A stretch of 64,000 nt of DNA from CBDFMG01 sp965221205 [NCBI: bacterium] (GTDB taxonomy: Bacteria > SM23-31): NCBI GenBank assembly GCA_965221205.1, contig OZ244870.1, forward strand, positions 1,488,001 through 1,552,000, written 5' to 3'. Under the pieces are notes generated by a model. That model had not been told where the DNA came from, searched no databases, and was given only the letters and a program-made list of their open reading frames with translations. Position 1 is the first letter of the stretch, and every line of letters starts with the position of its first letter. Below, piece after piece: positions 17,981 through 26,297 of the stretch. The position numbers and the translations under genes are program-made.

Positions 17981-18049
17981 CCTAAGTATACTGTAACACT
18001 TGATTCGAAAATAACCTAAGTACCAAATGTTTAGTTGTAAACCAATGCC

Positions 18050-19543
18050 TTAGTACAGGTCGACCAGTACTTCTTCGTCTGTCGGTACTTTCGAAATTGC
18101 ATCGTGTTTCGGTACAGATTGTTTCTGCGTCAAAAGACATACTACGACGAACACAACAAGAGAAACAACCGGCGGAATCACAGTGTCAAGACCAGCGAAT
18201 TCCTCAGGTATGGTATAGAAGAGGACGAGTCTCAATACAGAACCGACAATAACCGCAGATATCGCACCGGCTGAGTTCGATTTCTGCCAGTAAAGACCGA
18301 GCACCGCCAACCAGTGGAACAATACATCCCGCAAACACAACATCAAACGCAAGAATAAGCAGAATTCCCAGTTCGGGTTTCACGTACGCTATGTAAATTG
18401 AGAGTGCTACAACCGGAATTGCCATAAGCCGGCTGATGACAAGGAGATGCTTATCCGATGTCTTTGTTTCTTGATTCTGTGCCTGTTCTGCTACTTTATT
18501 TGCTTCCATTCTTCTCAGGATGTGTTTCTGGAAAAATATTTCTTCCAAATACGGTTGGTACACCTAAGATGCTGCCGTCAGCGGTGGATGCGCCCGCAGC
18601 GATAATACTGCCCATAATAAACAGACCGAAAATAAAGGGTACTTGTTCCATTGCGATATTTGGGAGTACCATTCTGGAATCTTCAATACCAGGATAGAGC
18701 TGCAGACCCATCAAACCAATAAACTAACAGCAGAGACCGGTAATGATGGTAAGTCCTGCACCGTAGAAACAGCCCTGCTGTGCTACTTCCGGGGTTTTAG
18801 CGGCAAACACTCTTTCCATAAAATCAAGTGCGACAATATCACCGATAGCAAGCGCTAAGAAACCTGCCCAGTTGATATAGGCATCGTTTGCCGGATCGGT
18901 CAAACCGCTTAAATCTAGAAAATTTGCAGGAAGTGAACTGGCAAAGAAATCTCATCCGTTTGCGAAAAGCAGATACAAAAACGCCCCCACAAATCCGATT
19001 ATGGACGGATAGATTTGCACAATGTCGGTTGCCGTACAGGCAAAGAGTCCGCCCGCACAGGTTACGCCGAAACAAGAACAGCCACCAAAATAAGGGCAGT
19101 GATGTAGTCGATTCCAAAAACAATGTTAATAATCCAAGCACCACCAGCAAAGTTTCCTGCAACCAGTATTGTAAAGCTGAATGCCATCATGAGTGAAACC
19201 AGGACTTCAGTAAATCCATTATAGCGTCGTGAGTAGAAGTCCGGCAAGGTCAGCATATTCATGCGGTTGAGTGGTTTTGCGAAGAACAGACCGATGGTCA
19301 TGAGACAAGCAGCCAGACCACCCGGCAGAATAAATCCGGCCCAGAATTCTCCGACATAGGTGAATGATGAGTTACCGATCATGATGTTGGCATCGGTGGA
19401 TTTAAGCATCGAGTCAACAAGAAAAAACGGCAGACTCTTACCTGCTATGACATACCACTGCCCTTTACCAGATATACCGTGGCTAATTCAAGTACAGTAA
19501 ATGTTGCGATAAAGATGATAAGACAAATTCCCATAGCAGACAT
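18050..19543 (-). pseudogene. Sodium:solute symporter (SSS family) pseudogene
   Basis: The total span of about 498 codons matches a full SSS transporter. The pieces lie in order but in different frames. They are the first helix (LIIFIATFTVLELATVYL) ending GSG, then a frameshift near 19,460, then VIAGKSLPFFLVDSM. After that come FILPGGLAACLMTIGLFFA, MGSIIAAGASTADGSILGVP with the typical ASTADS-like loop, and two last helices ending DEEVLVDLY. Several frameshifts lie between 18,300 and 19,100. Intact members couple sodium to uptake of proline, sugars, urea and similar solutes. The substrate of this one cannot be read. Confidence 0.8.
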
Positions 19544-19968
19544 TATACATCTCTCTTTTGTTTGGTGATTTTTCTAACGAAGATCATCGCAAAAACAGTG
19601 CCAGTGTTCAGTTTTTTAATCGTGTAATGATTCACTATATATAAAATTAATAGAGAAACTACAGTAAAAAAATACTGGTACTATGCAATTTGTGGTATAC
19701 TGAAGAAGAAATTTATTGTTATTATATAGAAAGATCAAAAAAGAAAAATATCAAAACGCATAACCGAATAAGATATCGCATCTCTGATTACGATGAGCTT
19801 ATATATTATATGGTTAAAAAGTAAGGTTTGTTTTTTTCTTGCAATCGTAATAATGATTTATTTTTTTAATGGAAGTATGCATATGTTGTGATGTTGGAAA
19901 TAAAAAAGGGCTGTCCAAACTTAAGAACAACCCTTCATATTTATTGTGATTTAGATATGTTCAATTAA
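19544..19968. other. Intergenic stretch of 425 bases
   Basis: This AT-rich region holds the former promoter of the symporter pseudogene and, at 19902-19935, the terminator of the ornithine carbamoyltransferase gene. Nothing else is visible. Confidence 0.5.
19902..19935 (-). terminator. Rho-independent terminator of the carbamoyltransferase operon
   Basis: Read on the minus strand, AAGGGTTGTTC pairs with GGACAGCCCTT over eleven positions (including G-U pairs) and is followed by six T residues. It begins about 33 bases after the ornithine carbamoyltransferase stop codon. Confidence 0.8.
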
Positions 19969-20970
19969 TCAGTCACCCAGCGTTGCAACCATGACTGCTT
20001 TGATGGTATGGATTCTGTTTTCAGCTTCATCGAAAACGATTGATGCTTCCGATTCAAAAACCTCTTCGGATACTTCCATGGACTCAATACCGAATTTCTG
20101 GTAAACATCTTCACCAATGCTTGTTTCACGGTTGTGAAATGCAGGCAGACAATGCATGAATTTTACCTGAGGATTACCGGTCATATCCATTGCTGCTTTG
20201 TTAACCTGATACGGTTTGAGAAGCTCGATTCTCTGTTTCCAGACTTCTTTGGCTTCACCCATCGATACCCATACATCGGTGTAGAGGAAGTCACAGTCTT
20301 TGAGACCAACTTTGACATTATCAGTCACTAACAGTTGAGCGCCGGTATCTTTCGCGATTGCTCTTGCTTCGTTAACCAACTTATCTTCGGGCTGAACACT
20401 CTTCGGTGCAACAGAGCGGAAGTCCATGCCCATCTTGGCAGCGCCGACAAGAAGAGAATTACCCATATTATTACGGGCGTCGCCGATATAGGCAAATTTG
20501 ATTTCAGGCAGTGGTTTGTCGGAATGTTCCATCATGGTCAGAAAATCTGCCAAGACTTGCGTTGGATGATATTCAGTGGTCAAGCCGTTCCAGACAGGAA
20601 CACCGGCATAGGCACCAAGCTCTTCGACAATTTCCTGCCCAAAACCACGATATTCAATACCTTCATACATTCTGCCAAGTACTCTGGCAGTATCTTTCAT
20701 CGATTCTTTTTTGCCAATTTGTGAACCGGACGGTCCCAGATAGGTTACCAGCGCACCTTGATCGAATGCGGCAACCTCAAACGCGCACCGTGTTCTGGTC
20801 GAAGCCTTTTCAAATATCAGGCCAATATTTTTACCTGTCAGCTTCGGCTGCTCAGTACCAGCATACTTGGCTTTTTTCAAATCGCAAGAAAGATCAAGCA
20901 AAAATTTTATTTCCTTCGGAGAAAAATCCAAAAGCTTCAGGAAATTTCTATTTCTCAAATTATATGCCAT
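19969..20970 (-). CDS. Ornithine carbamoyltransferase
   Basis: The 333-residue protein has the carbamoyl-phosphate loop STRTR (57-61), the HPTQ motif (about 135-138) and the ornithine-binding MHCLPA loop near 273, so it transfers carbamoyl to or from ornithine rather than aspartate. Its length is closer to catabolic ArcB (about 335) than to many anabolic ArgF proteins (about 305-315). That, and carbamate kinase on the same strand, suggests it runs from citrulline to ornithine and carbamoyl phosphate. GAGAG precedes the ATG. It is the last gene of the run, followed by a terminator. Direction in the cell is inference. Confidence 0.92.
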   Translation of the reverse strand: MAYNLRNRNFLKLLDFSPKEIKFLLDLSCDLKKAKYAGTEQPKLTGKNIGLIFEKASTRTRCAFEVAAFDQGALVTYLGPSGSQIGKKESMKDTARVLGRMYEGIEYRGFGQEIVEELGAYAGVPVWNGLTTEYHPTQVLADFLTMMEHSDKPLPEIKFAYIGDARNNMGNSLLVGAAKMGMDFRSVAPKSVQPEDKLVNEARAIAKDTGAQLLVTDNVKVGLKDCDFLYTDVWVSMGEAKEVWKQRIELLKPYQVNKAAMDMTGNPQVKFMHCLPAFHNRETSIGEDVYQKFGIESMEVSEEVFESEASIVFDEAENRIHTIKAVMVATLGD

Positions 20971-21056
20971 TGTTCTCTCACTTTCATTAATGATTTACTC
21001 ATAACATATTGACAATAACGGCATTTACAAAACGAAATCGAGATAAAGTTTCGTTC

Positions 21057-21824
21057 TTAGAATAATTGGATGAGTTCCTTTACCGAGTCAAAAATATAAT
21101 CCGGCTTAATACCACAATTAAGATCGGAATCCTTGAATTCTCCTGTTTTAATTAATGCAGATTTAATTCCTGCATTCTGTGCTCCAAGAATATCGGTTGC
21201 GATTTTATCGCCAACCATCACAACATTCTTGCGGTCAACATCCATTGTGTTCAATGCCATATCAAAAATATAGTTGCTTGGTTTGCCGATATAGGTTGCC
21301 TGTATCTGTGCTGCATCTTCGAGCATTTTTCCGTATGCTCCGACGGTGAGTTCCAAACGGCCCATACTGTTGTCAACCGTTTCGGAAATCATCACGATGA
21401 ACTTCGAACTGTTCAACAGACATTGCAGAGCTTTATTAATCGTGTGGAAATTGAAGTCTTCGCGGAGGTCACCCAGAATAAGATATTCGGGATTGTCGGA
21501 ATCGTGGGTGAAGTCATTAAATTCTTCAAGACCTGCACCTTTCAGCAACACCCAGCATGATTGCGGATGTAAGGATTTGAGATATTGAGCAGTTGCAAAG
21601 GAGGCGGTTATTATTTCACTCTCGTGAAAATGAAACCCCCTCCTTTGCAGTTTCTCAGTACACTGTTTCCTGCTCTTTAATGTACTGTTCGTTACCACCC
21701 TGATACATATTCCCTTCTTACGAAGAGCGTAGAGAAGTTCAACAGCACCGGGATAAACAGTTCCCTGAAATTCAAGTACGCCATCAACGTCGAAAATAAT
21801 ACCTTCCAACTTGTCTTGCTTCAT
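21057..21824 (-). CDS. HAD-superfamily phosphatase (NagD/HAD-IIA type)
   Basis: The 255-residue protein has the four HAD motifs. The nucleophile and acid are D12 and D14 (IIFDVDGVL), then TNST near 45-48, a lysine in IGKPSNYIF and GDKIATDI near the C-terminus. The large cap between motifs II and III places it with NagD-like enzymes, a group that includes nucleotide and phosphoglycolate phosphatases. It starts 15 bases after the cyclic-diphosphoglycerate-synthetase-like gene and ends 86 bases before the carbamoyltransferase gene, so it belongs to this transcript. A natural guess is that it acts on the neighbour's product or a related phosphate; this is not shown by sequence. Confidence 0.85.
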   Translation of the reverse strand: MKQDKLEGIIFDVDGVLEFQGTVYPGAVELLYALRKKGICIRVVTNSTLKSRKQCTEKLQRRGFHFHESEIITASFATAQYLKSLHPQSCWVLLKGAGLEEFNDFTHDSDNPEYLILGDLREDFNFHTINKALQCLLNSSKFIVMISETVDNSMGRLELTVGAYGKMLEDAAQIQATYIGKPSNYIFDMALNTMDVDRKNVVMVGDKIATDILGAQNAGIKSALIKTGEFKDSDLNCGIKPDYIFDSVKELIQLF

Positions 21825-21839
21825 ACCAGGGCTCGTAAC

Positions 21840-23147
21840 TTACGATATTTTGTTCAAAACATCCTCAAGAGTCGTATCGCCGATCTCTTTCAGCTCATAC
21901 GTTACCCGTGTGGACGGTTGTTTAATATTACAGATTTTTCTCAGGTCGATTGGTGTACCGATAACGACTGCTTCGCATGGTGTGTTGTTAATCGATTCTT
22001 CCATATCTTTTACCTGGTCTGCGCTGTATCCCATTGCCGGAAGCAGCTCACCGATATCAGGATATTTCGTAAACGTATCGGTAATTGTTCTGACGGTATA
22101 TGGACGCGGGTCAATGATCTTCGCTGCGCCAAGACGCTGTGCTGCAACTACACCGGCACCATATTTCATTCCACCGTGCGTCAAAGTCGGGCCATCTTCG
22201 ACAACGAGTACTTCTTTACCCTTAATCAGTTCATGATTTTCCACTGCCAGTGGTGATTCGGCAAGAATCAGTGTTGCATCAGGATTGATTTCTTTAGCAA
22301 CTGCGACAACCGCATCGATGTTTTTCTGCTCAGCAGAGTCAACTTTGTTAACAATCAGTACATTTGCTGCACGGAGATTAACTTCGCCCGGATAATAGCT
22401 GGTTTCGTGTCCCGGCCTGTGAGGATCGAGAATGGTGATATAGATGTCCGGTTTGAAAAATGCGAAATCGTTGTTTCCGCCGTCCCAGAGAATTACGTCA
22501 GCTTCTTTTTCCGCTTCGCGTAGAATTGCTTCATAATCAATACCGGCATAAACAACAATACCGCGGGCGAGATGCGATTCATACTCTTCGCGCTCTTCCA
22601 CGGTACAGTTATGTTTGATGAGATCATTAGTTGTTTCATATCTCTGAACACGCTGTTTGGTCAGATCGCCATAAGGCATCGGATGGCGGACAGCCACAAC
22701 CTTTTTACCACGGGCGATAAGAATATCGGCAACACGACGTGTTGTCTGGCTCTTACCACAACCAGTACGGACTGCACATACTGCAACAACTGGTTTGGAA
22801 GACTCTACCCATGTCTGAGATAATCCCATTGTCTTAAATGCAGCGCCTGCATTGTTGACGATGGATGATTTGTTCATGACATAATTGTATGAAACGTCGC
22901 TGTATGAGAACACAACTTCATCAACACTATACTCACGAATCAATGAATCGAGTTCTGATTCATTATAGATAGGAATACCGTCCGGATATAAACTACCAGC
23001 CAGCTCTGTAGGATAAATTCTACCTTCAATGTCTGGAATCTGAGTTGCGGTAAAGGCAACTACTTTGTAATCCGAGTTGTCGCGGAAATTCGTGTTGAAG
23101 TTATGGAAATCACGCCCAGCGGCACCCATAATAATGACTTTCTTCAT
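21840..23147 (-). CDS. Cyclic 2,3-diphosphoglycerate synthetase-like P-loop GTPase
   Basis: The 435-residue protein has an N-terminal Rossmann-like part (VIIMGAAGRDFHNFN, 4-18) and a C-terminal P-loop domain. That domain has AVRTGCGKS (125-133), a Walker-B-like VILWDGGNND (218-227) and NKVD (267-270), the base-recognition motif of GTPases. This layout matches proteins named after the archaeal cyclic 2,3-diphosphoglycerate synthetase; the bacterial members are not characterised to my knowledge. I start it at the ATG at 23147, eight bases after AAGGAG, rather than a GTG two codons earlier. It lies between carbamate kinase and a HAD phosphatase in an arginine-type operon, so its substrate may differ from the name. 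Confidence 0.8.
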   Translation of the reverse strand: MKKVIIMGAAGRDFHNFNTNFRDNSDYKVVAFTATQIPDIEGRIYPTELAGSLYPDGIPIYNESELDSLIREYSVDEVVFSYSDVSYNYVMNKSSIVNNAGAAFKTMGLSQTWVESSKPVVAVCAVRTGCGKSQTTRRVADILIARGKKVVAVRHPMPYGDLTKQRVQRYETTNDLIKHNCTVEEREEYESHLARGIVVYAGIDYEAILREAEKEADVILWDGGNNDFAFFKPDIYITILDPHRPGHETSYYPGEVNLRAANVLIVNKVDSAEQKNIDAVVAVAKEINPDATLILAESPLAVENHELIKGKEVLVVEDGPTLTHGGMKYGAGVVAAQRLGAAKIIDPRPYTVRTITDTFTKYPDIGELLPAMGYSADQVKDMEESINNTPCEAVVIGTPIDLRKICNIKQPSTRVTYELKEIGDTTLEDVLNKIS

Positions 23148-23434
23148 GGTCACATCTCCTTGTTATTTACTTTTGTGCTTATAATCTTCATTTTAGGTAA
23201 TTCTAAAAGACGCAACTATAGCACAGGGTTTTTAATTATAAAAAAACACCATGCTTTCATATGCACATGATGAATATGAAGCTTAATCAAATACAGTTTT
23301 TGAATTTTTCTATACATATTACTCATATTAAACTTTTGAATTAGTGTTATAAGTCGTACTATTTTTTTAGGTGTGAAGGGCTCAGGATGAATATGAGAAA
23401 AGGAAGAGAAACTCAGAGCGTTCGTAATCAACAA

Positions 23435-24376
23435 TTACCGTATTATTGTGGTTCCGGCTTTGCCTTGAACTGCGGCACTTGCAGAGTACAACGAACTGAT
23501 AATACTTCTTTCTCCACCATTCTCTACAAATCTGATGGCAGCTTCTACTTTGGGTTTCATACTGCCTTCTTTAAAATGTCCTTCAATAACATATTGATTA
23601 GCTTCTTCTACAGTCATTGTATCGATCCACTTTTCGTCCGGAGTATTGAAATTCAGCGCAACCTGTTCGACATCGGTCAGAACCATCAAAATATCGGCAT
23701 TAATATCAAGACCAAGACGACATGCAGACGAATCTTTATCGATAACTGCTTCAATACCGACGAGTTGATTTCCTTCACGCTTCACAGGAATACCGCCGCC
23801 GCCCGAAACAATGACTATTATTTCATCTTCAATATTAGCCTTGATCGCTTCTTTCTCAACAATGCTGATTGGAAACGGGGAAGGAACGACTTTTCTCCAC
23901 CGTTTCTTGCTGTCTTCTTTCATCTGAATCGAAGCTTTATCCATGAGCAGTTCAGCTTCTCTCTTAGTATGAAACGGTCCCACCGGTTTTGTCCAACTGT
24001 TGAATGCAGGATCATCGGGAGCAACTTCAACCTGAGTAACCACTGTCATGACCGGAGTAGTATCATTTTTTCCGGCCAAAATGTTCTGCATAGCCTGCTG
24101 CATAAAATAGCCGATCAGTCCCTGCGACTCAGCTGACAGAACGTCAAGCGGCATAGGGGGTACAGCTTCACTCGCTAAACTATTTTGAATATAAAGATTA
24201 CCAACCTGTGGACCATTTCCATGAGTCAGAGCAATACGATAGCTGTTGTTATAGATTTTCACAATCTCAGTTGCAGCTAACTTTACATTTTCATATTGTT
24301 CTTCGTAGGTGCCACGTTGACCGGCCTGCAAGATGGCGTTACCACCTAATGCAATTACGATAACTTTTTCCCCCAT
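23435..24376 (-). CDS. arcC: Carbamate kinase
   Basis: The 313-residue protein is a complete carbamate kinase: IALGGNAIL near the start, LTHGNGPQVGN near 50, VSGGGGIPV near 191, AVIDKDSSA near 211 and a C-terminal KAGTTI. The enzyme makes ATP from ADP and carbamoyl phosphate, the energy-yielding last step of arginine and related fermentations, in the cytosol. It starts 10 bases after the PyrR-like gene, so the two are translated from one message. The next gene begins 287 bases further, leaving room for a second promoter. Confidence 0.95.
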   Translation of the reverse strand: MGEKVIVIALGGNAILQAGQRGTYEEQYENVKLAATEIVKIYNNSYRIALTHGNGPQVGNLYIQNSLASEAVPPMPLDVLSAESQGLIGYFMQQAMQNILAGKNDTTPVMTVVTQVEVAPDDPAFNSWTKPVGPFHTKREAELLMDKASIQMKEDSKKRWRKVVPSPFPISIVEKEAIKANIEDEIIVIVSGGGGIPVKREGNQLVGIEAVIDKDSSACRLGLDINADILMVLTDVEQVALNFNTPDEKWIDTMTVEEANQYVIEGHFKEGSMKPKVEAAIRFVENGGERSIISSLYSASAAVQGKAGTTIIR

Positions 24377-24386
24377 TTTCTCTCTC

Positions 24387-24908
24387 TCAAGAAATTAAGA
24401 CTTTATCATCACCGTCAAGTTCATTAAAACTGACGTTTACTTCTCCGTCTGCTGAAACTTCAGCTTTTTCGCCGCAATAATCGGGCTGAATAGGGAGTTC
24501 TCTGCCGCCTCTGTCAACCAGCACGGCAAGTTGAAGAGATTTTGGCCTTCCGGTATCGATAAGTACATCGATAGCTGCCCGAATCGATCTTCCAGTATAG
24601 ATAACATCATCAACAAGTATCACATTCTTTTCGGTAACATCGAATTGGATTTCATCCATTACAACATACTTATACGCCTTCAGTTTAATATCATCACGGT
24701 AAAAAGTGATGTCAATTGCTTCGGTCTGAATTTTTGTACCGTTAGCCGACTCAATTCTTTCAGCAATTCTGTTCGCTAAAATATCGCCTCTTTTTTTAAT
24801 ACCAACGATAAAAAGAGAAGAAGGATCGAGATTCTTTTCTAAAATTTCATCGGATATTCGTGCTACAATAGTATCAATGCCATTTTTATCTAATAATTGT
24901 TTTTCCAT
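24387..24908 (-). CDS. PyrR-like phosphoribosyltransferase / pyrimidine regulator
   Basis: The 173-residue protein follows PyrR from end to end. It has VGIKKRGDILANRIAERI near 34, the AIDITFYRDD segment near 63, the PRPP loop NVILVDDVIYTGRSIRAA near 93 and the LAVLVDRGGRELPIQPDY end. PyrR proteins bind PRPP and uridine nucleotides, act as uracil phosphoribosyltransferases and can control pyr transcripts by RNA binding. I use the ATG at 24908; a TTG ten codons earlier would add a hydrophobic tail not seen in the family. Its place directly before carbamate kinase is unusual and suggests a link between carbamoyl phosphate and pyrimidine status. Confidence 0.88.
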   Translation of the reverse strand: MEKQLLDKNGIDTIVARISDEILEKNLDPSSLFIVGIKKRGDILANRIAERIESANGTKIQTEAIDITFYRDDIKLKAYKYVVMDEIQFDVTEKNVILVDDVIYTGRSIRAAIDVLIDTGRPKSLQLAVLVDRGGRELPIQPDYCGEKAEVSADGEVNVSFNELDGDDKVLIS

Positions 24909-25028
24909 AATAGACCTATATAACAAAAAACACTTCAACAGTTAGTTGCCAAAGTTGTTCAAAGTAAAAATGGTATTGCAATTTCATTTCTAATATCCAA
25001 TACCATTCATTGTATCTGGTCCCGGCAA

Positions 25029-25057
25029 ACGGGCCGGCTCACAAAGGAGCGGCCCGT
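25029..25057. terminator. GC-rich hairpin between amidinotransferase and pyrR-like gene
   Basis: ACGGGCCGGCTC pairs with GAGCGGCCCGT with one bulged base. It lies 56 bases after the amidinotransferase stop and about 120 bases before the pyrR-like start. There is no T run, so it may be a processing or attenuation hairpin rather than a full terminator. In several bacteria PyrR acts on such leader RNA; whether it does here is unknown. Confidence 0.45.
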
Positions 25058-25112
25058 ATAACCGGTCAGATTTTAAATCCTCATCGAACCAGAGGGTTAC
25101 AATAGAAATCTA

Positions 25113-26297
25113 TTAATAGCCATCGACCTGATTCGGGAAATAGTCTTCGCATCCACCTTCGCGATAGACATCCAACGTTGTACAATGCAGTGCGCCGCCA
25201 AACGGAATCACTTTTTCATAAGGAATTGCGACTACTTCAAAACCGAGCTTATCAAGTTGCTCGCAGTATGCAGTTTCGTGTGCTTCGACACAGACTGTCT
25301 TAGGATCGATTGAGAAGGTGTTCATGGAGATCCAGGATTTACCTTCGTACAGACCGGTCAGATAGACATCGTTCTTATGTACGTGGGTAGGTCTGGCAGC
25401 TTCAATTAATTCCCAATCGTTTTTCTTGAACAGCTCAAATACTTCCTGAGTACGTGGTTTCCAATCCGGGTTGATCATACACAGGCCTGGACGGAGAGGA
25501 ACAAAGTTAACATCGATATGCCATGGATGAAAATTATCTGGCTTATCTTTGTCATCCGGAGTGTCGAACAGAATATGGTGATAACGGAGACCGAGTGAGG
25601 CAAACATACGTTTCAGCCAATCAAAACCGGCTCTGTTCGTTACACAAGAACCCTGATGGAAGATGTCTTTACCAAAACGCATTGCGTCGGCGGCATCCCA
25701 CAGCGGTTCTTTTTCTGTCAACTGAAATTCCCAGTTGTGAAGACGGTTTTTCTTGTCTTCATCAGTCCAGGTATTCTCATAGTCGTAATAGTAGTTCCTG
25801 ACATAGGAGTCATCATTCAACATCGGCGGCGGAGCAGCAAAATGTACAACTTCCGGGTCCTCTTTAAAATAACGCTCGAAGATCGAGCGCAGGTTAAAAC
25901 GCTCAAACACGCGGGAGCGACGGACAGTTGTGGCCTCGACAATGTAGTTACCGTGAATCATGGTGACGTCGCGAACGTTGTTAACGCCATGGGCATTCAA
26001 CTGAGTCCAGCCTGTTGGAGATGAAAATGGTTTGTTGAGCATAAACGGATGAATATCGATCCGCTCGACAACAGCACCGCGCTTCTCGATTTGCTGTACG
26101 AAATAGTTCATTTGCTCGTTGGCAGCATCAACCATTTCCTGTGGGAACGGTCCATGTGAACCTAATGGAAAACCACCGCGAGGTAGATCATACCACCATG
26201 CTGGCTCTGGTGCGGGAACGTTTGTTCCTTCGGGTCTACCGACAATCACGCGTTTCAACGGATCCCATTCGTTCCAGCAATTCACTATCTTTGCCAT
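25113..26297 (-). CDS. Amidinotransferase-fold enzyme (glycine amidinotransferase-like)
   Basis: The 394-residue protein matches the AGAT branch of the guanidine-modifying superfamily. The catalytic triad is in place: D204 (WDAADAMRFGKDIF), H260 (FHPWHIDVN) and C372 (GGALHCTTLDVYR). The N-terminal VNCWNEWDPLKRVIVG is also typical. Known members move the amidino group of arginine to glycine or another amine, releasing ornithine. Other branches of the same fold hydrolyse arginine to citrulline or to ornithine. With carbamate kinase and ornithine carbamoyltransferase in the same run, an arginine-deiminase-like role would complete the pathway, but no classical deiminase is visible. A GAGG site lies eight bases before the ATG. 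Confidence 0.88.
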   Translation of the reverse strand: MAKIVNCWNEWDPLKRVIVGRPEGTNVPAPEPAWWYDLPRGGFPLGSHGPFPQEMVDAANEQMNYFVQQIEKRGAVVERIDIHPFMLNKPFSSPTGWTQLNAHGVNNVRDVTMIHGNYIVEATTVRRSRVFERFNLRSIFERYFKEDPEVVHFAAPPPMLNDDSYVRNYYYDYENTWTDEDKKNRLHNWEFQLTEKEPLWDAADAMRFGKDIFHQGSCVTNRAGFDWLKRMFASLGLRYHHILFDTPDDKDKPDNFHPWHIDVNFVPLRPGLCMINPDWKPRTQEVFELFKKNDWELIEAARPTHVHKNDVYLTGLYEGKSWISMNTFSIDPKTVCVEAHETAYCEQLDKLGFEVVAIPYEKVIPFGGALHCTTLDVYREGGCEDYFPNQVDGY

